Source of the DNA: CAKSQF01 sp051867925
GTDB lineage: Bacteria > Bacillota > Clostridia > Oscillospirales > CAG-272
Direction of reading: 5' to 3'
DNA length: 27,245 bases
Assembly (NCBI GenBank): GCA_051867925.1
Contig: JBJDZI010000130.1
Location: 1-27,245, forward strand
A program made the position numbers and the translations under genes. This document shows positions 1-6,344 of the stretch, piece after piece. The notes beneath the pieces were generated by a model, which was not told the origin of the DNA, searched no databases, and saw only the letters and a list, made by a program, of their open reading frames with translations. Every line of letters starts with the position of its first letter. The first letter of the stretch is position 1.

Positions 1-81
1 ATATCTTTTTGCTTTTTTCATCTTTTTGGCTCATATCTATTTACAACACAGAAAAATAAACCGAAAATTTTCAAAAAGTCC

Positions 82-110
82 TTGACAAAGACTCGTATTT
101 GTGCTATACT
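82..110 (+). promoter_or_regulatory. Promoter of tRNA-Gln
   Basis: Perfect -35 TTGACA (82-87), 17-bp spacer and -10 TATACT (105-110). Transcription would start near 117, just before the tRNA at 123. This is a housekeeping sigma-A type promoter dedicated to the tRNA. Confidence 0.85.
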
Positions 111-122
111 ATAAACCGTCGT

Positions 123-196
123 TGGGATGTGGTGTAGCGGCAGCACACGAGACTTTGACTCTTGTAGTACAGGTTCAACCCCTGTCATCCCAGCCA
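123..196 (+). tRNA. tRNA-Gln (anticodon UUG)
   Basis: A complete cloverleaf can be drawn. The acceptor stem TGGGATG (123-129) pairs with CATCCCA (186-192), followed by discriminator G193 and an encoded CCA (194-196). The anticodon arm is CGAGA-CTTTGAC-TCTTG, giving anticodon TTG, which reads CAA glutamine codons. The T arm carries GGTTCAACCCC. The gene has its own promoter and a terminator close downstream, so it is a single-tRNA unit. A glutaminyl-tRNA synthetase gene, whose product would charge this tRNA directly, lies about 6 kb away. Confidence 0.95.
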
Positions 197-204
197 CAAA
201 AAAG

Positions 205-231
205 CCTATTGCGTAAGCAATAGGTTTTTTT
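205..231 (+). terminator. Intrinsic terminator of tRNA-Gln
   Basis: 8-bp stem CCTATTGC/GCAATAGG with loop GTAA, followed by seven T (225-231). Confidence 0.9.
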
Positions 232-241
232 GCACGATATG

Positions 242-301
242 TGTTCCATTCGGGAACATGATGTGCGCTTCGCGCGTGATGTTGTGCACCGCACAGTGAT
301 G
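242..301. repeat. Tandem small hairpins spaced by TGATG
   Basis: Three short hairpins follow each other: TGTTCC/GGAACA (242-258), TGCGC/GCGCG (264-276) and TGTGC/GCACA (283-295). Each is followed by TGATG (259, 277, 297), a period of 18-20 bp. A fourth, degenerate unit may follow at 302-315. No coding frame explains it. It sits immediately after the tRNA terminator. Hairpin arrays with such linkers resemble dispersed intergenic repeats in gut Firmicutes, but this is from memory and not checked. Confidence 0.5.
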
Positions 302-399
302 TGTGCGGACGCGTGAATAGGTGCAACCAATGACCGAATCAAAACTTCATATAATGTCTTTTATAAAAAAATACAAAATATTCAAAACGCATTAAATGA

Positions 400-552
400 T
401 TTTCTTCTATTTCTAATGAGGACATAGATGAAATCATCGATGAACTTGAAATGATGAAAATGGAAATAGAACAGCATATACAGAATACGCCGAAAACGAC
501 AAATTATAAGTCGCTGATGGCTTCTGCTGAATATAATGATTCATTGTCATAG
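400..552 (+). pseudogene. Short open-frame remnant, unknown
   Basis: This frame is open from the stop at 397 to the TAG at 550-552. It encodes an acidic, probably helical stretch (EDIDEIIDELEMMKMEIEQ) and a polar tail. There is no start with a ribosome binding site before the tandem ATGs at 451, which would leave only 33 residues. It could be the 3' end of a decayed gene or a very small gene. It ends 10 bp before the next start, and its stop overlaps that gene's ribosome binding site, so the two may once have been co-transcribed. Confidence 0.3.
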
Positions 553-562
553 AGGTAAAACC

Positions 563-1411
563 ATGTTAAAAACAAACCAATCCTTAAAAGTTAAAACCGT
601 ATCCGGAAAGAAGTATAGAGAACCGGCTTTCTTTCAATCGCTTTGTGTTTTTTTTGCCGTTTTTATAGTATCACTCGTTCTTTTCAATCTAATCATTCCC
701 GAAAGGGATGGCAAAGGTGCAATCGTTGGACTTCTTTGTGTGGTGTTGTCTGCGGTTCCTTTTGCAATGACTGTTGGCAGCATTAAACCGATTTGCGTAC
801 TCGGCGAAGATAGAGTTTATTTTTTTTATTGTGAGGTTGTGAAATTCAATAATTCTTCGGATGTAAGTAAAAGTATTGGGGTTACAAACGGAAGTTTTCT
901 GTATTCCGATATCCGAAAGATCGACTATTTACCTGCGAAATGTACCGCTCCCAACGGTGTGCGTTATTCCAGGATCACGCCGTCACGGATCGTCGTATAC
1001 GGAGAGGAGTTTTCGGTAACGATTTTTGCATACCGATCATTGATAAAGAGAATTGCTGAAAAGAGCAAGGATCAAACACTCACCATAGAGAATGGTGAGA
1101 ATGAAAGAATCGTCAGCGAAAAGCCAAACGGATTATGGGGCGATATCATAGTGGCTTTTGAGAATCGAGCGTTCGAAACCGTATGGGATTCGGAGATTAC
1201 GGTGGAGTATTGCACCTATGATAGAGACGGAGATATGATCGATCTGATTCTCCGCAAAAACGGAACTACTGTTTGCTTCAACATAGATCAAAACAGCGTT
1301 TACGTATGCCATCCGCAAAACAATAAGGACGAAACATTGCCGCTTGCTCAGTTTGTAAATACAGAGGCGTTGTTTTCGTATATGAGAAACTGTGCAGACT
1401 TACTTCTTTGA
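563..1411 (+). CDS. Hypothetical protein with two N-terminal TM segments
   Basis: A 282-residue protein of no family I recognise. The start at 563 is chosen over an in-frame ATG at 536 because AGAGGT (551-556) lies 6 bp upstream of it. Two hydrophobic segments (about residues 23-45 and 53-73) are joined by a short polar loop. The rest is a soluble beta-rich domain of about 200 residues with alternating hydrophobic strands and no Cys or His metal motif. The topology resembles small PH-like or YcxB-like membrane-tethered proteins of Firmicutes, but I see no diagnostic motif. It is followed by a weak terminator and no obvious partner gene. Function unknown. Confidence 0.75.
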   Translation: MLKTNQSLKVKTVSGKKYREPAFFQSLCVFFAVFIVSLVLFNLIIPERDGKGAIVGLLCVVLSAVPFAMTVGSIKPICVLGEDRVYFFYCEVVKFNNSSDVSKSIGVTNGSFLYSDIRKIDYLPAKCTAPNGVRYSRITPSRIVVYGEEFSVTIFAYRSLIKRIAEKSKDQTLTIENGENERIVSEKPNGLWGDIIVAFENRAFETVWDSEITVEYCTYDRDGDMIDLILRKNGTTVCFNIDQNSVYVCHPQNNKDETLPLAQFVNTEALFSYMRNCADLLL

Positions 1412-1433
1412 AGAGTATCTGTTGTAAAACCCA

Positions 1434-1475
1434 AAGCACTCGCTTGATGCACTCGCTCTATACAGGTGCTTTTTT
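1434..1475 (+). terminator. Probable terminator after the TM protein
   Basis: Stem AAGCAC (1434-1439)/GTGCTT (1466-1471) closes a long loop and runs into a T tract ending at 1475. The loop of 26 nt makes it weaker than the other terminators here. Confidence 0.55.
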
Positions 1476-1608
1476 GCTTAGTTTGATATCAACAAAACAG
1501 TATGGGCACGATGCACAAAACAAACGACCGTTACAGCCGTCAGAAATCGACGTATTAGATCGATAGATAAATTTTTTTGACATCTTGCACAAAAAAATGA
1601 ATATGCTA

Positions 1609-1637
1609 TTGCAAAATGTAGATTATTCGTGTATAAT
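1609..1637 (+). promoter_or_regulatory. Promoter of the HPr-like gene
   Basis: -35 TTGCAA (1609-1614), 17-bp spacer, -10 TATAAT (1632-1637). A second possible -35 TTGACA lies at 1577-1582 but has no well-placed -10. Near the expected transcript start a small inverted repeat ACATCA (1644-1649)/TGATGT (1657-1662) could be a 5'-end hairpin or an operator. Confidence 0.75.
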
Positions 1638-1707
1638 TTAATTACATCAAACTACCTGATGTGTTCACCCATAAGGACAAGCAGGGACAGACGAAGGAGA
1701 ATGGATC

Positions 1708-1962
1708 ATGCTGACCAGAGAAACGATTGTCAAAAACGTAGAAGGACTTACTGCCAAACCTGCAACCGAGTTTGTACTCAAAGCCAACACCTATCATTGC
1801 TCAATTTGGGTTGAATACGGTGAGCGTAGGATCAATGCCAAAAGCCTGCTCGGCGTGCTTTCTCTCAAGATCATGAAGAATATGACGATTTGTATGGTTA
1901 CCGACGGCCCCGATGAAGCAGATGCCATGCAAGCGCTCTGCACGATGTTGGAGACCGAGTAA
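1708..1962 (+). CDS. HPr-family protein lacking the active-site histidine
   Basis: An 84-residue protein that fits the HPr/Crh fold along its whole length. AAGGAGA (1694-1700) sets the start at 1708. In HPr, His15 accepts phosphate from enzyme I in the motif GLHARPA. Here the motif reads GLTAKPA, so residue 15 is Thr and Arg17 is Lys, and sugar phosphotransfer through His15 is not possible. The regulatory Ser46 site is intact (NAKS46LLGVLSL), the residue that HPr kinase phosphorylates. This pattern is known from Bacillus Crh, where His15 is Gln and the protein acts only in catabolite repression with CcpA. A similar regulatory role is inferred. It is monocistronic, with its own promoter and terminator; no ptsI or hprK is in view. 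Confidence 0.85.
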   Translation: MLTRETIVKNVEGLTAKPATEFVLKANTYHCSIWVEYGERRINAKSLLGVLSLKIMKNMTICMVTDGPDEADAMQALCTMLETE

Positions 1963-1981
1963 TTCCCCGAATGATCGACTT

Positions 1982-2011
1982 GCTCCAAGGAGCATCCCCT
2001 TGGAGCTTTTT
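1982..2011 (+). terminator. Terminator of the HPr-like gene
   Basis: 9-bp stem GCTCCAAGG (1982-1990)/CCTTGGAGC (1998-2006), loop of 7, then TTTTT. Confidence 0.85.
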
Positions 2012-2044
2012 GTAGAATATTTTTGATTTGCCTGAAAATACATC

Positions 2045-2073
2045 TTGCAATTTGTCAAAATATATGCTATAAT
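2045..2073 (+). promoter_or_regulatory. Promoter of pssA-psd
   Basis: -35 TTGCAA (2045-2050), 17-bp spacer, -10 TATAAT (2068-2073), followed by a leader of about 45 nt to the pssA start. Confidence 0.8.
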
Positions 2074-2126
2074 AGAATATATGCATAGAAATTTTCTGTG
2101 CTTCCTTGTCTCTGAAAGGATTATCT

Positions 2127-2774
2127 ATGTTAGGCTATTATAACTATACAGTGATACTCACTTATCTGTCTTTGGGATCTGCGGTTTCCGGCATATTCCT
2201 TGCACTGAGATGCCATCCGTTCCTCGGTGTGATTTGTTTAATGTTTTCCGGTCTGTGCGACGCGTTTGACGGCAACGTTGCCCGCACGCGTAAGCAAAGC
2301 ACCGAAGAAGAGAAGCGTTTCGGCATTCAGATTGACTCGCTTTGCGATTTAATTGCGTTCGGCATCCTTCCTTGCGTGATCGGTTACGCGATGGGAATGA
2401 GACATATTGCGTTTATTCCCGCGTTCGTACTCTATGTTTTGGCGGCTCTGGTCAGATTGGCTTATTTTAATGTTGCTGAGGAAATCAGACAGCAAAACAC
2501 CACCGAAATCCGCAAGTTTTACAGTGGATTACCCGTTACTTCCGCATCTTTGCTGATTCCGCTGGTCTATGGGCTGGTACATTTGGTGGATCGCTCTATG
2601 TGGCCCGTCATATTTGCCTCCGCCCTGGTGATCATTGCGATTCTCTTCGTCTGCAACTTCCGTCTGCGCAAACCCGGTTTCCGCGGAATTATGTTGTTGG
2701 TCGGTATCGGCGTACTCGAATTTCTTCTGATCTTTATTATGTTGAGAATTTTCCATGCCGGAGGACCCAGATGA
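2127..2774 (+). CDS. pssA: CDP-diacylglycerol--serine O-phosphatidyltransferase
   Basis: A 215-residue polytopic membrane enzyme of the CDP-alcohol phosphatidyltransferase family. It joins serine to CDP-diacylglycerol to give phosphatidylserine and CMP. The family signature is present: D45..D48-G-x2-A-R53, G66, D70 and D74, in which the aspartates bind the metals and activate serine. The gap between AR and G is 12 residues rather than the common 8, a feature I recall from clostridial PssA proteins. The ATG at 2127 is preferred over an upstream TTG (2106) because AAAGGA lies just before it. The stop overlaps the next start as ATGA, so product and decarboxylase are translationally coupled. At least six hydrophobic segments are visible. 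Confidence 0.93.
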   Translation: MLGYYNYTVILTYLSLGSAVSGIFLALRCHPFLGVICLMFSGLCDAFDGNVARTRKQSTEEEKRFGIQIDSLCDLIAFGILPCVIGYAMGMRHIAFIPAFVLYVLAALVRLAYFNVAEEIRQQNTTEIRKFYSGLPVTSASLLIPLVYGLVHLVDRSMWPVIFASALVIIAILFVCNFRLRKPGFRGIMLLVGIGVLEFLLIFIMLRIFHAGGPR

Positions 2775-3643
2775 GACCTGCGCTTCCCATATCGTCTGCC
2801 GGAAGCTCTCTGCGATTCTTATATCATACCCCTATCGGGCGAGTGTTCCTCAAGGTGCTGACTCGCCCTTTTGTTTCGAATATCGTGGGGAAGTATATGG
2901 AATCGTCGCTTTCCAAAAAGCGGATCAAAAAGTTTATCCGACAGAATCACATCGACCTTTCCGTTTATCAAACTGAGGATTGGCGATCCTTTAACGCTTT
3001 TTTCAGCCGCCATATCAAACCCGAGGCTCGCCCCATGGGCAATCCTGCCGCAGGCGAACTGCTCTCACCCGCAGACGCAAAACTGCTGATCTATCCGATT
3101 CGAGACGGTTTGGTGCTTCCGATCAAAGAATCCGAGTATACCGTCGCTTCGCTTCTGCAAAATGAGGCACTTGCAAAGCGATATCAAAACGGCTGGGCTG
3201 TGGTGCTGCGACTGTGCGTGGACGATTACCATCGCTACTGTTATGCCGCATCCGGTGAAAAGGAGCCGGATGTCTTCGTTCCCGGCAAACTCCATACCGT
3301 TCAGCCCATTGCTCTGCGGATGCGTCCCGTCTTCTGCGAGAACGCCCGCAGTTATACGATTCTGCACACGGAGCAGTTCGGCGAGGTGGTGCAAATGGAA
3401 GTGGGCGCACTGATGGTGGGAAAAATCATCAATCACGACGCTGATCGAAAAATGACGGTGACTGCCGGAGTAGAGAAGGGCTATTTCGCATTCGGCGGCT
3501 CTACCATAGTGCTGTTGTTCGGCGAAAACACTTTTGAGCCGGATGCCGAACTGGTGGAAAATACCCGCAACGATCTCGAAACCGTGGTTCGCTTTGGAGA
3601 GATGATCGGCAAGTGCATTTCTTCTCCTAAAAATAACATTTAG
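2771..3643 (+). CDS. psd: Phosphatidylserine decarboxylase
   Basis: A 290-residue proenzyme that converts phosphatidylserine to phosphatidylethanolamine, the step after PssA. It self-cleaves at a GGST motif (G242-G243-S244-T245), where the Ser becomes the pyruvoyl cofactor of the small subunit. Other conserved points are SPADAKLL (catalytic-triad Asp region), VDDYHRYC with the conserved His, and NHDADRKM. The length and GGST fit the longer bacterial type II Psd subgroup. The ATG at 2771 overlaps the pssA stop (ATGA). Upstream in-frame codons lie within pssA and are not used. Together the pair makes the membrane lipid phosphatidylethanolamine. Confidence 0.93.
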   Translation: MRPALPISSAGSSLRFLYHTPIGRVFLKVLTRPFVSNIVGKYMESSLSKKRIKKFIRQNHIDLSVYQTEDWRSFNAFFSRHIKPEARPMGNPAAGELLSPADAKLLIYPIRDGLVLPIKESEYTVASLLQNEALAKRYQNGWAVVLRLCVDDYHRYCYAASGEKEPDVFVPGKLHTVQPIALRMRPVFCENARSYTILHTEQFGEVVQMEVGALMVGKIINHDADRKMTVTAGVEKGYFAFGGSTIVLLFGENTFEPDAELVENTRNDLETVVRFGEMIGKCISSPKNNI

Positions 3644-3871
3644 CCAATTGTAAAGTCGGCAAATTATAAATTATATTGTTTTTGGGCGGCTTTGCCGTCG
3701 AAAAAACTCCTCTAAGACGAGCAAAGAGAGTCCATGCGACGAGGGGAGCTGCCAAAATCGCAGATTTTGGCAAGCGGCGATAAGCGCATGCTTACCGCGC
3801 GGAGCGCGATCCGATTGTAAAACGTAGTTTTACAATCGCCTAAATAACATTCATTTGGAGGTGTTTTACCT
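3644..3871. other. Hairpin-rich intergenic region before relQ
   Basis: A 228-bp gap without a credible gene. It holds a 9-bp hairpin GCCAAAATC/GATTTTGGC with loop GCA (3751-3771), a TAAGC/GCTTA hairpin (3781-3795) inside a larger GCGG/CCGC stem, and a 12-bp hairpin CGATTGTAAAAC/GTTTTACAATCG with loop GTA (3812-3838). None ends in a proper T tract. The modules look like a mosaic intergenic repeat rather than a terminator. A weak promoter-like pair TTGTAA (3648)-17-TTATAT (3671) precedes it, so the structures would lie in a 5' leader of relQ. Confidence 0.5.
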
Positions 3872-4552
3872 TTGGAGGATAAAACAACCGAGTTGCTATA
3901 CGAAAATCAGCTGGAGTATCTGATCCGTCCCGCAGGAGAATCGATCCTGGACGATTTGCAAAAACTGCTGGAACTGCAACAACTTTATAATGCGGCGATC
4001 AAAGAGATCCAAACCAAGCTGGAGATCCTGAACGATGAGTTCAAGGTCAAATTTGCCCGCAATCCTATTCACCATGTGGAAAGCAGATTGAAGTCCACAC
4101 GCAGTATTATCAACAAGCTGAAAAAGAAGAACAAAGAAATCAGCATCGAATCTGCTAAAGAAAATCTGAACGATATTGCAGGCATCCGCATCGTTTGTTG
4201 CTATATTGACGATGTGTATCGCGTGGCGGATATGCTCCTTTCCCAGACCGACCTGGAGCTGGTGAAGTCGCAAGACTACATTAAAGTTCCCAATTATAAC
4301 GGCTACCGCAGTTTGCACCTCGATCTGAAGGTACCGGTATTCCTGTCCGAGCGAACCGAAAAGGTCACCGTAGAGGTGCAACTGCGCACCGTTGCCATGG
4401 ACTTTTGGGCGAGTCTGGAGCATGATCTGCGCTATAAGTCGGAGAAGAATATTCCCGCATCCATCGGTGAGGATATGCTCCGCTGTGCCAACGAGATCGC
4501 TGAGATCGACGCAAAAATGCAGTCCATCTATCGGCAAATTCAAGAATTATAA
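3872..4552 (+). CDS. relQ: Small alarmone synthetase, RelQ type
   Basis: A 226-residue single-domain RelA/SpoT-type pyrophosphokinase that would make (p)ppGpp from ATP and GTP or GDP in the stringent response. It has the synthetase motifs IAGIRIVCCYIDD, YNGYRSLHLDL (guanosine-binding Tyr) and VEVQLRTVAMDFWASLEH (catalytic Glu region), flanked by N-terminal and C-terminal helices. It has no hydrolase, TGS or ACT domain, so it is a SAS of the RelQ/YjbM group and not a long Rel. The start is a TTG at 3872, 8 bp after a strong GGAGGTG (3857-3863). It is monocistronic, ended by a 13-bp terminator. Confidence 0.92.
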   Translation: MEDKTTELLYENQLEYLIRPAGESILDDLQKLLELQQLYNAAIKEIQTKLEILNDEFKVKFARNPIHHVESRLKSTRSIINKLKKKNKEISIESAKENLNDIAGIRIVCCYIDDVYRVADMLLSQTDLELVKSQDYIKVPNYNGYRSLHLDLKVPVFLSERTEKVTVEVQLRTVAMDFWASLEHDLRYKSEKNIPASIGEDMLRCANEIAEIDAKMQSIYRQIQEL

Positions 4553-4554
4553 TC

Positions 4555-4595
4555 AAAAGAAGACCGATTTTCTCGCAAATTCGGTCTTCTTTTTC
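4555..4595 (+). terminator. Terminator of relQ
   Basis: 13-bp stem, positions 4555-4567 pairing with 4581-4593 (AAAAGAAGACCGA against its complement), followed by further T. It begins 3 bp after the stop codon. Confidence 0.9.
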
Positions 4596-4604
4596 TGAAA
4601 AGGG

Positions 4605-4633
4605 TTGCAAAGCGTGCAATTTCGTGCTATAAT
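4605..4633 (+). promoter_or_regulatory. Promoter of the ABC-F gene
   Basis: -35 TTGCAA (4605-4610), 17-bp spacer, -10 TATAAT (4628-4633), leader of about 35 nt. Confidence 0.8.
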
Positions 4634-4674
4634 AACAATGTTATGCATATCAACCGCAAGTCAAAGGAGAATCT

Positions 4675-6270
4675 ATGATTACAGTCAATAATCTGAGCTT
4701 TCACTTCGGCAGTCAGACGCTCTTCAAAAACGTCGATCTGAAGTTCACACCCGGCAACTGTTATGGTGTTATCGGCGCCAACGGTGTCGGTAAATCTACC
4801 TTCTTCCGCATCCTCTGCGGCGAACTGGAGCCTACGACCGGCGAGGTCTCCATACCCTCTACCGTTCGGATGTCCGTCCTCAAGCAGGATCACTTCGCAT
4901 ACGATGCCTACACGGTTCTTGATACCGTCATTATGGGTAACCAACGGCTTTATGACATTATGCAGGAGAAGGATGCCCTTTACGCCAAAGAGGACTTCTC
5001 GGATGAGGACGGTGACCGCGCTTCCCAGCTCGAGGCAGAATTTGCCGAAATGAACGGCTGGGACGCCGAAACCGATGCAACCAAACTCCTGCAGGGACTG
5101 GGAGTGGGCATTGATCTGCTCTACACGTCCATGAGCGATATTTCCGAAAAACTGAAGGTCAAAGTTCTGCTGGCGCAAGCCCTCTTCGGCAATCCCGACA
5201 TCATCTTGCTGGACGAGCCTACCAACGGTCTTGATCTGGATGCCGTCACTTGGCTGGAGGACTTTCTCGCCGATTATTTCGGCACCGTTCTGGTCATCTC
5301 TCACGACCGCCACTTTTTGAATGACGTCTGCACCAATATCGTGGACATCGACTTCAACGGAATTAAAATGTATGTCGGTAACTACGAGTTCTGGTACGAA
5401 TCCAGTCAACTGATCCAGCGGATGATCAAACAGCAAAACCGCAAGAATGAAGAAAAAATTCGCGATCTGCAAATGTTTATTGCCCGTTTCTCGGCGAATA
5501 AATCCAAATCCCGTCAGGCGACCTCCCGCCGCAAGCTGATCGAAAAGCTGACGGTAGAAGAACTGCCCGCCTCCAGCCGCCGCTATCCCTACATCGGCTT
5601 CGATATGGATCGCACGGCAGGCAAGGACATCCTCACCGTCACCGATCTGTTCAAAATCGGTCCCGACGGAAGCCCTCTCTTCTCACAAGTTAACTTCAGT
5701 GTTGCCAAGGATGATAAGATCGCCTTTGTCGGTAACGAAATGGCTGTGACTGAGCTGTTCAAAGTCCTTGCCGAGGAGACTGAACCCGATGCAGGTCACG
5801 TCAAATGGGGCGTTTCCATCACCCGTTCCTATTTCCCACACGATAACACCGCATACTTTGCAGGACACGATGAGAATATGCTGGACTGGATGCGGCAATG
5901 GTCGAAGGATCAGACCGAGACCTATATCCGAGGTATTCTGGGACGGATGCTCTTCTCGGGCGACAGCGTTTACAAATCAGTGAATGTCCTCTCCGGCGGC
6001 GAGAAGGTGCGCTGTATGTTCTCCCGCATGATGCTCTTCGGCTCCAACTTCCTGCTGGTGGATCAGCCCACCGACCATTTGGATCTGGAATCCATTACCG
6101 CTGTCAACAACGGTTTGTCCGACTTCAAGGGCAATCTGATCCTCTCCTCCCACGACTACGAACTGCTGAATACCGTCGCCAACCGCATCATTGAGATCCG
6201 TCCCGACGGCATCACCGATTTCCGCGGAACATATGAGGAATTCGTGGCTTCCCAAAAGCAGGATGTGTGA
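4675..6270 (+). CDS. ABC-F family ATPase with degenerate motifs
   Basis: A 531-residue protein with two ATP-binding cassettes joined by a charged linker (about residues 245-300) and no TM segments, the ABC-F layout. These proteins act on the ribosome. NBD1 has an intact P-loop (GANGVGKST, 34-42) and Walker B (LLDEP, D180-E181), but its signature reads MSDISEKLKV (153-162) instead of LSGGE. NBD2 keeps LSGGE (439-443), but the P-loop is GNEMAVTEL (from 353) without GKS/T, and Walker B is LLVDQP, with Gln464 at the catalytic Glu position. Thus one composite site pairs the intact NBD1 P-loop with the NBD2 signature, and the other is likely dead. I recall similar degeneracy in a Firmicutes/Bacteroidetes ABC-F subgroup, so it is probably lineage-specific rather than decay. 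AAAGGAGA precedes the ATG. Confidence 0.9.
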   Translation: MITVNNLSFHFGSQTLFKNVDLKFTPGNCYGVIGANGVGKSTFFRILCGELEPTTGEVSIPSTVRMSVLKQDHFAYDAYTVLDTVIMGNQRLYDIMQEKDALYAKEDFSDEDGDRASQLEAEFAEMNGWDAETDATKLLQGLGVGIDLLYTSMSDISEKLKVKVLLAQALFGNPDIILLDEPTNGLDLDAVTWLEDFLADYFGTVLVISHDRHFLNDVCTNIVDIDFNGIKMYVGNYEFWYESSQLIQRMIKQQNRKNEEKIRDLQMFIARFSANKSKSRQATSRRKLIEKLTVEELPASSRRYPYIGFDMDRTAGKDILTVTDLFKIGPDGSPLFSQVNFSVAKDDKIAFVGNEMAVTELFKVLAEETEPDAGHVKWGVSITRSYFPHDNTAYFAGHDENMLDWMRQWSKDQTETYIRGILGRMLFSGDSVYKSVNVLSGGEKVRCMFSRMMLFGSNFLLVDQPTDHLDLESITAVNNGLSDFKGNLILSSHDYELLNTVANRIIEIRPDGITDFRGTYEEFVASQKQDV

Positions 6271-6302
6271 TTTGCCTCGATGAGAATCGCATCAACAAAG
6301 CA

Positions 6303-6335
6303 AAAACTCCCTTTGCATCACGCAGAGGGAGTTTT
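6303..6335. terminator. Bidirectional terminator between abcF and glnS
   Basis: Stem AAAACTCCCTTTGC (6303-6316) pairs with the segment ending in AGGGAGTTTT (6322-6335). It carries T tracts on both strands, so it serves the two convergent genes. Confidence 0.85.
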
Positions 6336-6344
6336 CTGATTCAT

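Noticed and set aside
18..326. Open minus-strand frame of 102 codons across the tRNA
   Set aside because: It is the complement of tRNA-Gln and its terminator; MTGVEPVLQESKSRVLPLHH is a well-known artefact of translating tRNA antisense. No ribosome binding site.
1577..1607. TTGACA at 1577 as the HPr gene promoter
   Set aside because: The nearest -10-like TATGCT is at 19 bp; the TTGCAA-17-TATAAT pair just downstream is much better.
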